Numbered from the stretch's first letter, positions 1-11,207 are shown. The stretch: 64,000 bases of DNA from Cherax quadricarinatus (GCF_038502225.1 NW_027195549.1:1-64000); one strand, 5' to 3'. Translations and numbers: made by a program. Notes: generated by a model from the sequence alone, not told the origin.

Positions 1-304
1 CTCAAGATAGTATAATTACTATGTATCCTTTATTGTCAAGTTAACATGCAATCTGGTTGGTGATGGTTATATTTTTTTTTTGCGGGTGGGAGGGGTGAAA
101 TTGTGACAAAAGTTTAAGCCTTTACAGGTATATCATTCTTATATAACTGGGTGTAGTATGGTGTGTGGAGTGACAGGGTTCAGAACACTTCTGTCTGGTG
201 TAGACATTTTTGTGTAGGTAAATTGGGGATTTGTGATTTAACTCATTTTGTGTACCATTTAATATAATTTCCACCTCCTATTGTAATTTAAAAAAAAAAA
301 TACA
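1..304. other. Unassigned flank, no gene seen
   Basis: AT-rich sequence with a short T run near 70-80 and an A run near 289-300 just before the first minisatellite. No open frame, RNA gene or repeat family could be recognised. Confidence 0.5.
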
Positions 305-1510
305 GTGGTATTACACCATCACACAACACACCATACATTACAGTGGTATTACACCCTCACACAACACCATACATTACAGTGGTATTACACCATCACACAA
401 CACCATACATTACAGTGGTATTACACCATCACACACAACACACCATACATTACAGTGGTATTACACCATCACACAACACACCATACATTACAGTGGTATT
501 ACACCATCACACAACACACCATACATTACAGTGGTATTACACCCTCACACAACACACCATACATTACAGTGGTATTACACCATCACACAACACACCATAC
601 ATTACAGTGGTATTACACCATCACACACAACACACCATACATTACAGTGGTATTACACCATCACACAACACCATACATTACAGTGGTATTACACCATCAC
701 ACAACACCATACATTACAATGGTATTACACCATCACACAACACCATACATTACAGTGGTATTACACCATCACACAACACCATCCATTACAGTGGTATTAC
801 ACCATCACACAACACCATACATTACAGTGGTATTACACCATCACACAACACCATACATTACAATGGTATTACACCATCACACAACACCATACATTACAGT
901 GGTATTACACCATCACACACAACACACCATACACTACAGTGGTATTACACCATCACACAACACACCATACATTACAGTGGTATTACACCCTCACACAACA
1001 CCATACATTACAATGGTATTACACCATCACACAACACCATACATTACAGTGGTATTACACCATCACACAACACACCATACATTACAGTGGTATTACACCA
1101 TCACACACAACACACCATACATTACAGTGGTATTACACCATCACACACAACACACCATACATTACAGTGGTATTACACCATCACACACAACACACCATAC
1201 ATTACAGTGGTATTACACCACACAACACCATACATTACAGTGGTATTACACCATCACACACAACACCATACATTACAGTGGTATTACACCATCACACACA
1301 ACACATCATACATTACAGTGGTATTACACCATCACACACCATACATTACAGTGGTGTTACACCACACACAACACACCATACATTACAGTGGTGTTACACC
1401 ATCACACACAACACACCATACATTACAGTGATATTACACCCTCACCCACAACACACCATACATTACACTGGTATTACACCTTCACACACAGCACACCATT
1501 CGACACCCAT
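305..1510. repeat. Minisatellite, about 40 bp unit, about 30 copies
   Basis: A tandem array whose unit contains the core catacattacagtggtatta followed by a CA-rich linker. Unit length varies from about 36 to 42 bp because CA/ACA steps are gained or lost in the linker. The last units (1330-1500) are the most diverged. Three plus frames stay open for hundreds of codons, but they only translate the repeat (His/Thr/Tyr-rich strings) and are not genes. Confidence 0.93.
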
Positions 1511-1685
1511 TACTAATATACAATTATGGTATTATTAACGATAGTGACTTTATAATCTTGTCACATTCCCTCCCCCACACACGCACACCAAAATAAACAT
1601 CCTGAATTATCATTAAGCAAGAAATATTTTTAATAAGTTTTACAAACATTAGTGATACAGGAACAACAAATCACAAAACCATATG

Positions 1686-1913
1686 ACCTTGCTGGTAGCA
1701 GCCGGACCTGGTAGCAGGTGGACCTGGTAGCAGCTGGACCTGGTAGCAGGTGGACCTGGTAGCAGGTGGACCTGGTAGCAGCCGGACCTGGTAGCAGCTC
1801 GACCTGGTAGCAGCCAGACCTGGTAGCAGCCGGACCTGGTAGCAGCCGGACCTGGTAGCAGCTGGACCTGGTAGCAGCTGGACCTGGTAGCAGCCGGACC
1901 TGGTAGCAGCAGC
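1686..1913. repeat. Minisatellite, 16 bp unit, about 14 copies
   Basis: Tandem copies of ctggtagcagccggac, with the CC at the variable position changed to CT, GT or TC in other copies. The unit is not a multiple of three, so minus-strand frames stay open by repetition only. It ends at 1913 just before unique sequence. Confidence 0.92.
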
Positions 1914-1917
1914 ATCA

Positions 1918-2417
1918 TACCAGCTCTTATTCTTCAAGAAACCATCGCTCATCAAAGCTTGTGCTGGCCCTATTGAAGGTACAACTACAGGAACCCACGT
2001 AGACCACAAAATGACCCAAGTATACTAAGAATGTAACCCAAATCATGACAAAATAGAAGATTTTTTTCTTTTTTATATTTTATTTAAAAACAATGCAGCT
2101 TGACATAAAACCCTTAAATAAAATTTAAAATGAATACATTATGGATCTCAATCCTGCAGAACGTACACTGACAAAATAAAAACGACACAAAATAAGTAAC
2201 ACAAAGAGATTGCACATATACACTCGCAAATATTGCTATATAACATACGTAACATTAAGAAGAATGGGATATCTGAACCCTATTTACAAGAAACCTAACA
2301 AGGACATAACTTACAGGTGACCTCAGCAACAGGGTCAAATAATGAATTATATAAACATCCATTGAATCGAAATCCTTTCAGGTATAATTAGTTTACATAA
2401 TATTACTTAACTAGAAC
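1918..2417. other. Unassigned interval before B1
   Basis: AT-rich sequence with a T-rich tract near 2065-2080. No coding similarity was recognised. The right part may be upstream sequence of the B LINE, because recognisable B sequence starts at about 2418. Confidence 0.35.
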
Positions 2418-3012
2418 ATCAGGTCCTTAAGCAAACGCTATGATGACCTCCTGACACTCCTTGAGTCACTAAAGACACCCTTCTCCTGCATTATTCTTAC
2501 TGAGACCTGGCTTAAGCAGGACGCAATAGATATCTACCCTTTACCAGGATACACAGCAATCCACAACTGCAGACCATACCAAGTTGGGGGTGGTATTGCA
2601 GTCTATTACTCTAACCAATTATGTTGTATTAGCACCACTTGCTTTAATGATGAAGATGGGGAAAACATTTTTGCTAATTTTACTGTAAAAAACCTTAAGA
2701 CGCCTATAACAATCGGTGCCATTTACCGGATACCTCACACAAACATCTCAAATTTCAGTGAGAAATTAAAGACACTAATAACAAACAGACAAATGAATAA
2801 GCACCAACTTCTCTTAGCTGGAGACTTCAACATCAACCTTGGCCTACTAGATGATCAGCCTGTAACTGATTTCATCAACAATATGAACAACACACTTCTC
2901 ATACCAACAATAAACCAACCAGGCTCACTGAGACAAGTGCAACCATAATAGACCACATATGGACCAATATACTAGCCCCCCTTAAATCAGGGATAATCAC
3001 AGATAGCACTAC
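2418..3012 (+). pseudogene. B1 LINE, endonuclease part (interrupted)
   Basis: This is part of the apurinic-type endonuclease domain of a non-LTR retrotransposon ORF2. Conceptual translation shows ILTETWLKQD, then a GGGIAVYYS segment, and later LLLAGDFNIN, which are standard endonuclease motifs. The frame breaks near 2930. Homologous sequence occurs at 17650-17890 (B2) and 42190-43066 (B3). B sequence stops abruptly at 3012, where the A1 element begins, and resumes as reverse transcriptase at about 8766. A1 therefore probably inserted into B1. About 200 bp of B expected between the two parts is not visible, so a target deletion or two separate copies is also possible. Confidence 0.8.
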
Positions 3013-3045
3013 TACCTGGAGTTTACCTGGAGAGAGTTTCGGGGG

Positions 3046-6000
3046 TCAACGCCCCCGCGGCCCGGTCTGTGACCAGGCCTCCTGGTGGATCAGCGCCTGA
3101 TCAACCAGGCTGTTGCTGCTGGCTGCACGCAAACCAACGTACGAGCCACAGCCCGGCTGATCAGGAACTGACTTTAGTTGCTTGTCCAGTGCCAGCTTGA
3201 AGACTGCCAGGGGTCTGTTGGTAATCCCCCTTATGTGTGCTGGGAGGCAGTTGAACAGTCTCGGGCCCCTGACACTTATTGTATGGTCTCTTAACGTGCT
3301 AGTGACACCCCTGCTTTTCATTGGGGGGATGGTGCATCGTCTGCCAAGTCTTTTGCTTTCGTAGTGAGTGATTTTCGTGTGCAAGTTTGGTACTAGTCCC
3401 TCTAGGATTTTCCAGGTGTATATAATCATGTATCTCTCCCTCCTGCGTTCCAGGGAATACAGGTTTAGAAACCTCAAGCGCTCCCAGTAATTGAGGTGTT
3501 TTATCTCCGTTATGCGCGCCGTGAAAGTTCTCTGTACATTTTCTAGGTCGGCAATTTCACCTGCCTTGAAAGGTGCTGTTAGAGTGCAGCAATATTCCAG
3601 CCTAGATAGAACAAGTGACCTGAAGAGTGTCATCATGGGCTTGGCCTCCCTAGTTTTGAAGGTTCTCATTATCCATCCTGTCATTTTTCTAGCAGATGCG
3701 ATTGATACAATGTTATGGTCCTTGAAGGTGAGATCCTCCGACATAATCACTCCTAGGTCTTTGACGTTGGTGTTTCGCTCTATTTTGTGGCCAGAATTTG
3801 TTTTGTACTCTGATGAAGATTTAATTTCCTCATGTTTACCATATCTGAGTAATTGAAATTTCTCATCGTTGAACTTCATATTGTTTTCTGCAGCCCACTG
3901 AAAGATTTGGTTGATGTCCGCCTGGAGCCTTTCAGTGTCTGCAATGGAAGACACTGTCATGCAGATTCGGGTGTCATCTGCAAAGGAAGACACGGTGCTG
4001 TGGCTGACATCCTTGTCTATGTCGGATATGAGGATGAGGAACAAGATGGGAGCTAGTACTGTGCCTTGTGGGACAGAGCTTTTCACCGTAGCTGCCTCGG
4101 ACTTTACTCTGTTGACGACTACTCTCTGTGTTCTGTTAGTGAGGAAATTATAGATCCATCGACCGACTTTTCCTGTTATTCCTTTAGCGCGCATTTTGTG
4201 CGCTATTACGCCATGGTCACACTTGTCGAAGGCTTTTGCAAAGTCTGTATATATTACATCTGCATTCTTTTTGTCTTCTAGTGCATTTAGGACCTTGTCG
4301 TAGTGATCCAGTAGTTGAGACAGACAGGAGCGACCTGTTCTAAACCCATGTTGCCCTGGGTTGTGTAACTGATGGGTTTCTAGATGGGTGGTGATCTTGC
4401 TTCTTAGGACCCTTTCAAAGATTTTTATGATATGGGATGTTAGTGCTATTGGTCTGTAGTTCTTTGCTGTTGCTTTACTGCCCCCTTTGTGGAGTGGGGC
4501 TATGTCTGTTGTTTTTAGTAACTGAGGGACGACCCCCGTGTCCATGCTCCCTCTCCATAGGATGGAAAAGGCTCGTGATAGGGGCTTCTTGCAGTTCTTG
4601 ATGAACACAGAGTTCCATGAGTCTGGCCCTGGGGCAGAGTGCATGGGCATGTCATTTATCGCCTGTTCGAAGTCATTTGGCGTCAGGATAACATCGGATA
4701 GGCTTGTGTTAGTCAAATTTTGTGGCTCTCTCATAAAAAATTCATTTTGGTCTTCGACTCTCAGTCTGGTTAGCGGCTTGCTAAAAACTGAGTCATATTG
4801 GGACTTGAGTAGCTCACTCATTTCCTTGCTGTCATCTGTGTAGGACCCATCTTGTTTAAGTAGGGGCCCAATACTGGACGTTGTTCTCGATTTTGATTTG
4901 GCATAGGAGAAGAAATACTTTGGGTTTCTTTCGATTTCATTTATGGCTTTTAGTTCTTCCCGCGATTCCTGACTCCTAAAGGATTCTTTTAGCTTAAGTT
5001 CGATGCTTGCTATTTCTCTGACCAGTGTCTCCCTGCGCATTTCAGATATATTGACCTCTTTTAGCCGCTCTGTTATTCTTTTCCGTCGCCTGTAAAGGGA
5101 GCGCCTGTCTCTTTCTATTTTACATCTACTCCTCCTTTTTCTTAGAGGAATAAGCCTTGTGCATACATCGAGTGCCACCGAGTTAATCTGTTCTAGGCAT
5201 AAGTTTGGGTCTGTGTTGCTTAGTATATCTTCCCAGCTTATATCGGTTAGGACTTGGTTTACTTGGTCCCACTTTATGTTTTTGTTATTGAAGTTGAATT
5301 TGGTGAATGCTCCCTCGTGACTAGTCTCATTTTGTCGGTCTGGGGCTCCATGCATACATGTCTGAACCTCAATTATGTTGTGATCTGAGTATATTGTTTT
5401 TGATATGGTGACATTTCTTATCAGATCATCATTGTTAGTGAAGATGAGGTCTAGTGTATTCTCCAGTCTTGTAGGCTCTATTATTTGCTGGTTTAAATTG
5501 AATTTTGTGCAGAGATTTAAAAGCTCGTGTGAGTGTGAGTTTTCATCAGAGCTGCCTCCTGGTGTTATTACTGCAACAATATTATTTGCTATATTCCTCC
5601 ATTTTAGGTGCCTTAAGTTGAAATCCCCCAGGAGCAAGATGTTGGGTGCAGGAGCTGGAAGATTTTCCAGACAGTGGTCAATTTTTAACAGCTGTTCCTG
5701 GAATTGCTGGGATGTTGCATCCGGAGGCTTGTAGACTACCACAATGACTAGGTTTTGGTTCTCGACCTTTACTGCTAAAACTTCCACTACGTCATTTGAG
5801 GCATTAAGCAGTTCTGTGCAAACAAGTGACTCTGCAATGTACAGGCCAACCCCCCCCTTTTGCCTGTTCACTCTGTCACATCTGTATAGGTTGTAACCTG
5901 GGATCCATACTTCGTTGTCCAAGTGATCCTTTATGTGGGTCTCAGTGAAAGCCGCGAACATTGCCTTTGCCTCTGCAAGCAGTCCACGGATGAAAGGTAT

Positions 6001-6138
6001 TTTGTTGTTTGTAGCTGGCTTTAGACCCTGTATATTTGCAAAGAAGAATGTTATCGGACTGGTGGTATTGTTGGTACTGGGGGGGGATTTTTTTTCCGGC
6101 ATTAGTATCTGTATCTGTTGGTTTGGAGTGGAGGCCAT
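3046..6138 (-). CDS. A1 ORF2: endonuclease and reverse transcriptase
   Basis: This polyprotein nicks target DNA and copies the element RNA there (target-primed reverse transcription). The first ATG gives about 1030 codons; five further upstream codons begin with GTG. An N-terminal endonuclease shows LLLGDFNLRHLKW near residue 170 and SDHNIIEV near 250. The reverse transcriptase shows YRPIALTS, TDFAKAFDKCDHG, SVPQGTVLAP and FADDT near residue 719. A C-terminal segment with the LENVQRTFTARI motif follows. There is no RNase H domain. The last 40 or so residues are encoded by the element's conserved 3' tail. ATG lies inside ORF1 (37 nt overlap, different frame), which suggests reinitiation or coupled translation. 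No stop or frameshift was seen, so the gene looks young. A2 (16183) and A3 (21499) are broken relatives. Confidence 0.93.
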   Translation of the reverse strand: MASTPNQQIQILMPEKKSPPSTNNTTSPITFFFANIQGLKPATNNKIPFIRGLLAEAKAMFAAFTETHIKDHLDNEVWIPGYNLYRCDRVNRQKGGVGLYIAESLVCTELLNASNDVVEVLAVKVENQNLVIVVVYKPPDATSQQFQEQLLKIDHCLENLPAPAPNILLLGDFNLRHLKWRNIANNIVAVITPGGSSDENSHSHELLNLCTKFNLNQQIIEPTRLENTLDLIFTNNDDLIRNVTISKTIYSDHNIIEVQTCMHGAPDRQNETSHEGAFTKFNFNNKNIKWDQVNQVLTDISWEDILSNTDPNLCLEQINSVALDVCTRLIPLRKRRSRCKIERDRRSLYRRRKRITERLKEVNISEMRRETLVREIASIELKLKESFRSQESREELKAINEIERNPKYFFSYAKSKSRTTSSIGPLLKQDGSYTDDSKEMSELLKSQYDSVFSKPLTRLRVEDQNEFFMREPQNLTNTSLSDVILTPNDFEQAINDMPMHSAPGPDSWNSVFIKNCKKPLSRAFSILWRGSMDTGVVPQLLKTTDIAPLHKGGSKATAKNYRPIALTSHIIKIFERVLRSKITTHLETHQLHNPGQHGFRTGRSCLSQLLDHYDKVLNALEDKKNADVIYTDFAKAFDKCDHGVIAHKMRAKGITGKVGRWIYNFLTNRTQRVVVNRVKSEAATVKSSVPQGTVLAPILFLILISDIDKDVSHSTVSSFADDTRICMTVSSIADTERLQADINQIFQWAAENNMKFNDEKFQLLRYGKHEEIKSSSEYKTNSGHKIERNTNVKDLGVIMSEDLTFKDHNIVSIASARKMTGWIMRTFKTREAKPMMTLFRSLVLSRLEYCCTLTAPFKAGEIADLENVQRTFTARITEIKHLNYWERLRFLNLYSLERRRERYMIIYTWKILEGLVPNLHTKITHYESKRLGRRCTIPPMKSRGVTSTLRDHTISVRGPRLFNCLPAHIRGITNRPLAVFKLALDKQLKSVPDQPGCGSYVGLRAASSNSLVDQALIHQEAWSQTGPRGR

Positions 6139-7505
6139 CGACTGTGGTTCCACTCCAGGAATGACTGGATTTGGTGTACGATTTCTGCCATTTCCTGCCA
6201 GTTTTTTTTCCTTCCTGGCACTAAAAAACCTCTCCCTCTTGAGTGGCTGTGGCTACCCAGGTTTTCCCATGGCCTGGATGTTTTGTATCTTTTTGTCCCC
6301 TTTAGATGGTATGCCTGGCAATTTAAGTTATAGCACAGTCTTTCCTGTACTGAAGAGGTACACATTTCAGGGTGAAAAAGCTTACAGGAAGGGAGTTTGC
6401 ATTTTCCTGTTTTCATATGGGCATGGCATTTTCTAGGGTGGTCATAGTTGCATGTCCCATCTGTTTTTCCAGATTTCCCATGCCAGCAGATACCAAGTGC
6501 ATAGTATGTGCACAGGCTTGGTTTCCGCTTGCCTTGGGTTTCTGTGACTGTATTCCCTGTTGGTGCATGTTTCCCTGTCTTACTTCTATCCTCCCTAGCA
6601 CCAACAATGGAGCTCCCACCAGTTGTTTTTGGTAATTTATCCTCACTATTGCTATTGGAGTCCTCTTGTTTGCTATTTCCTGCGGTATTTCTAGTTTGCA
6701 ATATTGGTTTTATCTTATCTTTGACTACACTTGTTTCCCTACTATGGCTCCTGTCCCCTATGAGATCATTTATATGTATTCCTTCCTGCGTATAATTCCC
6801 GACTACCTGGACAATATCTCCAGCTTCACCATTTCTGTCTCCCAGGACAGTATCTCCAGCTTCACCATTTCTGTCTCCCAGGACAGCACCTCCAGCTTCA
6901 CCATTACTGTCTCCCAGGACAGTATCTCCAGCTTCACCATTTCTGTCTCCCAGGACAGCACCTCCAGCTTCACCATTTCTGTCTCCCAGGACAGTATCTC
7001 CAGCTTCACCATTTCTGTCTCCCAGGACAGCACCTCCAGCTTCACCATTACTGTCTCCCAGGACAGCACCTCCAGCTTCACCATTACTGTCTCCCAGGAC
7101 AGCACCTCCAGCTTCACCATTACTGTCTCCCAGGACAGCACTATCAGCCCCACATTTACTGACTACCAGGACATCACCTCCAGCCTTACAGTTTATGACT
7201 ACATGGCCAGTATCAAGGGCAGTACCATTCAGCCCAGACATTTTATGTTCCCATCTGTTGTAGAAAGCTTCCAGGTTTTCTATGAAAGCAGCTTTGATGT
7301 TGTCCTCTTTTAATACCCTTGTGATTTTAGTCCACAGATTTTCCTCATTTGAGCATACCCAAAAACACTTCTCTGTTTTAATACTGCTTGTAGCTAGTTC
7401 TGGGATATCTGCACAAGGGGCGTGACACCAATTTCCACAAAAATGACAATTTATCCATGTGGAAGCCCGTTTGTTTGACTGACCACAGACTACACAGGGC
7501 TTCAT
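6102..7505 (-). CDS. A1 ORF1: PHD finger, repeats and CCCH zinc fingers
   Basis: A 467-residue nucleic-acid-binding ORF1 protein that begins with ATG. Residues 4-51 fit a PHD-type C4HC3 finger (C4, C7, C20, C23, H28, C31, C47, C51). Residues about 121-234 are a 12-residue repeat of the form NGEAGGAVLGDS, about nine copies, with GDTV variants. Near the C terminus three successive CCCH clusters follow C-x7/8-C-x4-11-C-x3-H. PHD fingers are known in CR1-group ORF1 proteins; the added CCCH cluster is what I see here and did not expect. It probably packages element RNA with the ORF2 product. The frame is complete and overlaps the start of ORF2. Confidence 0.9.
   Translation of the reverse strand: MKPCVVCGQSNKRASTWINCHFCGNWCHAPCADIPELATSSIKTEKCFWVCSNEENLWTKITRVLKEDNIKAAFIENLEAFYNRWEHKMSGLNGTALDTGHVVINCKAGGDVLVVSKCGADSAVLGDSNGEAGGAVLGDSNGEAGGAVLGDSNGEAGGAVLGDRNGEAGDTVLGDRNGEAGGAVLGDRNGEAGDTVLGDSNGEAGGAVLGDRNGEAGDTVLGDRNGEAGDIVQVVGNYTQEGIHINDLIGDRSHSRETSVVKDKIKPILQTRNTAGNSKQEDSNSNSEDKLPKTTGGSSIVGAREDRSKTGKHAPTGNTVTETQGKRKPSLCTYYALGICWHGKSGKTDGTCNYDHPRKCHAHMKTGKCKLPSCKLFHPEMCTSSVQERLCYNLNCQAYHLKGTKRYKTSRPWENLGSHSHSRGRGFLVPGRKKNWQEMAEIVHQIQSFLEWNHSRWPPLQTNRYRY
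6805..7143 (-). repeat. 36 bp in-frame minisatellite inside A1 ORF1
   Basis: About nine tandem 36 bp units within ORF1. Because 36 is a multiple of three, copy number can change without breaking the frame. Other frames on both strands also stay open through the array; those are shadows. Two unit types can be told apart by the codons giving GGAV or GDTV/GDIV. Confidence 0.9.
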
Positions 7506-8765
7506 AATGATTTGAATGGTTGATTTACTGCAAATTCTACTAGCAACCTCTTGAAAATTCTATTAATAACCTTAAATGAAGCTCTAGCTATTTGTATTTC
7601 TGTTTCTAACTCTTTTTGTATATTGGACAGCTTACCGTCACGTTCCTGATTTTTAATGTTTGTGTTTATAGGGCGCCTACAACCCCATCCGTTTACAGTC
7701 TGCTTTATTGTCCAACGAAACTGTTTGAAACCAGTCCCGGGTTCGGACCAGTCAAGGGTTCGGACCAGGCAAGGGTTCGGGCCAGGCGATCTGCTCTGAT
7801 CAGTGGGTCACTTATTTAAAACATACTGGTCGGTGATTTGAGCTAACACATGAAGGATCTACTGGAAATTATCTACCCGAGTAATATGTGATTTGACTGA
7901 TACAAAAGTATAACTTGCGTGTTGAAGAGCCGGTGATATCTGGCAGCTCCTACAATGACGAACGGTCACCTCCTTGTTTATCAATCGCTGTATCTGGCTT
8001 TTCTCTTTTTTTTTTTTTTTTTTTTTTTCTTTTTTCCGTCTCCACCACAATAAATGCTATATTATCACTATAGTTGACTGGTGCAAATTTTGGAGGAAGG
8101 ACGCTTTTTCTGTAGTAATAATTGCTTCTCGTTGTGTATATTGCGACTGCTGGTAACTACAGGTTATATGAAATTCACAGTAACGTCTCGTATTTCAAGA
8201 AAAAGAAACTAATGAAAGTCACTCCACTCCACTAAGTACCATTATAATACTGGTTAGTTGCTACTACAACACTGTATTCTGCTAATCACTGGTATCACTA
8301 GTTATATGCGAGTACACTGGCAAGCCAGGAAGATTATTAAAAACAGCTGACCTGTGGTAAGTTCTGGCGACTTCTGGCACCTGCCTCTATAGGCTTATCA
8401 CTTCATTTACAAATTCACCTGTTTTCAAATGACACTTTAGCCTTTATCATCAATATACTAGGGAGCCCCTGTAGTATACACTATACACTATGTATACTCA
8501 ATGTTATCAGGGAGACTTTCTTTCCTCTGACATGAAAAGTTCAATTATTATTTTTTTTCCACACGGGACAGGCCTATGATTCCCCTCTGGCAGTAAACTC
8601 TGCTAGTGCACACTAATTCTCCTTTTTTGACTCAGTATATAATGTTTTCCGCCCAAGATTTGTTCCAGGCGCTAGAGGGATGTATCGTATAGGATTGATG
8701 ACACAAATTAAAGTTCTAGCACGTAAGAGCGACCGTGAAAACACGAAAAACCCGGAGCACAACGA
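7506..8765 (-). other. A1 5' region, no gene
   Basis: Untranslated sequence upstream of ORF1. It holds three 17-19 bp copies of gggttcggaccaggcaa between about 7738 and 7788 and an A run on the minus strand (T run at 8008-8028). It should contain the internal promoter of the element, but no promoter motif could be fixed. The exact 5' end of A1 is not defined. Confidence 0.5.
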
Positions 8766-10797
8766 GGCACGCTGACACGCTTCACGATTCACCTAACAAA
8801 CATTGTCCTATAAAAACGAAACAGATCACAAACAAACGGCTTGGTTGCCCATGGCTAACCAGCACCATTCTGAAATCCATCGATAAGAAACACCAATATG
8901 AAAAGCAATACAGACAGGGCTTAATACACAAAGATATTCTTAAACACTATTCATCAGTTCTCACCAAAGTAACAAAGAAAGCCAAACAACTATACTACTC
9001 CAGTAGAGTCACAGACACTAGAGGAGATATAAAAAAGACCTGGAAAACACTCTCTCAGATTCTAGGGATCCACAAACTGAAAAAAAACAAGAATATTGCC
9101 CTAACTAAACCTCATGAAACACCACTGCATCCCACTGACACAGCTAACAAGATAAATGACTTCTTCTCAACCATAGGATCTAATCTCGCCAATAAAATCC
9201 CATGTACCAATGCCCATGCCGGGGACTACCAATATGGGAATTTCCCAAATTCCCTCTATCTTGCAGCAACTGAGCTCACAGAAGTCACCAAGATTATAAA
9301 GTCACTTAAAAATAACTCAGGGAATCTGTCTCATGTCCCACCATTATTGTACAAACGAGCGGCCCATGTCCTTTCGCATGCTATTTCATTACTTTTTAAC
9401 AAATCACTAGAAACTAGCACCTTCCCAAAACTACTCAAGATGGCAAGGGTTACACCAATACATAAAGGTGGAGACCCTACAGATTTAAACAACTATAGGC
9501 CAATATCAAACTTACCATTGCTATCCAAAACCTTTGAGAAACTCGTGCACAGGAGACTATATTCATTTATAACGGCACAAAACATACTCAACCCCTGCCA
9601 ATTTGGATTCAGGAAAAATAAAAGCATTAATGATGCAATCATAAAAATGCTAGATCTGCTTTACACAGCATTGGAAAAAAAGGAATATCCACTCGGAATT
9701 TTTATTGACCTAAGAAAAGCTTTTGACACAGTAGACCACGGCATCCTACTCCACAAACTTGACCGTTATGGTATAAGAGGCCATGTGCTTTCATATTTCA
9801 AATCTTACCTTACTAATAGGTATCAGTATGTCACCATTAAAGACACAGCATCAACAACACAGCCACTTGATACTGGAGTTCCACAGGGAAGTGTCCTTTG
9901 TCCCTTGCTCTTCCTCATATACATCAATGATCTTCCAAATGTATCCCAACACCTGAACCCCATTCTCTTTGCTGATGACACGACTTGTCATCTCTCACCC
10001 TAATCTTGCCACCCTCAACACCATTGTTAATGAGGAGCTGATCAAAATATCGTCTTGGATGACAGCCAATAAACTTACGCTTAACACTGACATAACCTAC
10101 TGTATTATGTTTGGCAGCAGAGCAGGAGTTGCACAAATTAATATTAAGATCGACAACACTCTAATTGCCAGACATAATGAGGGCAAATTCGTAGGCCTAT
10201 ACCTCGACAACAACCTAAATTTCAGCACCCATATCCAACACATAACCAAAAAAGTATCCAAAACGGTTGGGATTCTCTTCAAGATACAATACTACGTGCC
10301 GCAAAATGTCCTTCTCACACTATACCACTCACTTATTTATCCATACCTCACCTATGCTATTTGTGCTTGGGGATCAACTGTAGCAATACACCTAAAGCCA
10401 ATAATAACCCAACAAAAAGCCACAGTAAGAATAATCACTAAGTCCCATCCCTGGCAACACACCCCACCACTCTTCATAGATCTAAACTTACTCCCTGTTC
10501 AGTACATCCACACTTACTACTGTGCAATCTACATCTACAGGACCTTAAATTCCAATATTAATCTTGACTAAAACGCTTTCTTGATAGTTGTGACAGAACC
10601 CACAGGCATAACACAAGACACAAACATCTCTATGACATTCCCTGTGTCTGACTAAACCTTTACAAAAATTCAATGTATGTCAAAGGCCTTAAAATCTGGA
10701 ACACCCTACCTGAAAACTCTAGAACTGCAGACACATTCATCACCTTCAAAACTATCATTAGAAAACATCTTATCTCCCTGATACACCCCGTCAGCTA
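8766..10797 (+). pseudogene. B1 LINE, reverse transcriptase part
   Basis: The reverse transcriptase of the B family, with ARVTPIHKGG, NNYRPISNLPLL, FIDLRKAFDTVDHG, TGVPQGSVL and FADDTT. The frame runs open from 8735 to 10003 without an ATG start. A 2 bp loss just after FADDTT shifts the frame, which continues at 9969-10571 with the usual C-terminal HSLIYPYLTYAICAWGS motif. A 1 bp loss near 10568 breaks it again before the RFLDSCDRTH segment. B2 at 18479-19540 lacks the 2 bp loss, which helps to place the lesion. No RNase H domain is present. Confidence 0.9.
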
Positions 10798-11207
10798 ATT
10801 ACTCGAACACCACCTGGTGGTTCACACTTACACTCACTCACCCATTTGACAATAAACAGAAATATCAATCTCAATCTTAAAATAATGAATCCTAACTAGT
10901 CATAAGTTGGCCTGTGATACTCCAATACTGAAACTATGTATTGTGCCAAAACAAAAGCATTGACATTGCTAAACTCACAAACTAGTATTTAGTCACATAT
11001 CCATAATACCAACTTACCTCATAATTTGTAATATTTTAAATTTAAGAATTAATCTAAGTCTGCCCAAAATGCCTAGCCATGCTAGGTGTTCTAGTGGTAC
11101 ACTCTGTAATCATTATTTTACTACATGTAAACCACACAATAACCAAATTCTGTAAACTCAGCATTGTAATCCTTATAGAGAATAAACTTTGAATTGAATT
11201 GAATTGA
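10798..11207 (+). other. B1 3' untranslated region and tail
   Basis: Non-coding 3' end of the B family, also present at 19841-20216 (plus) and 11405-11650 and 40813-41197 (minus). It contains AATAAA just before the end and finishes in a gaatt pentamer repeat at about 11187-11207, typical of microsatellite-like tails made during target-primed reverse transcription. Confidence 0.8.

Larger units (their letters stand above)
3013..8765 (-). mobile_element. A1: nearly full-length CR1-like LINE with two ORFs
   Basis: A non-LTR retrotransposon on the minus strand with a 5' region of up to 1.26 kb, ORF1 (PHD and CCCH fingers), an overlapping ORF2 (endonuclease plus reverse transcriptase), and only about 33 nt after the ORF2 stop. 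Its 3' end repeats the short motif ctccaggtaaa, and the stop codon lies in a GC hairpin (GGGGG-loop-CCCCC). Short tandem motifs at the 3' end and PHD-bearing ORF1 proteins are known in the CR1 group. The right boundary is set where B-like coding resumes and is uncertain by tens of bases. No target duplication was established. Confidence 0.8.

Noticed and set aside
305..1510. CRISPR-like repeat array
   Set aside because: Direct tandem repeats without unique spacers, in animal DNA.
305..1538. Three overlapping plus frames of 335-403 codons
   Set aside because: They translate a 36-42 bp minisatellite in three frames. There is no real start and the composition is only that of the repeat.
1649..2009. 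Minus-strand frames with repeated CYQV/LLPG strings
   Set aside because: Caused by the 16 bp minisatellite, which stays free of stops in all frames.
6666..7313. Plus-strand frame with repeated SSFTISVSQD strings
   Set aside because: It is the reverse complement of the ORF1 repeat in A1. The minus frame has the zinc fingers and continues on both sides.
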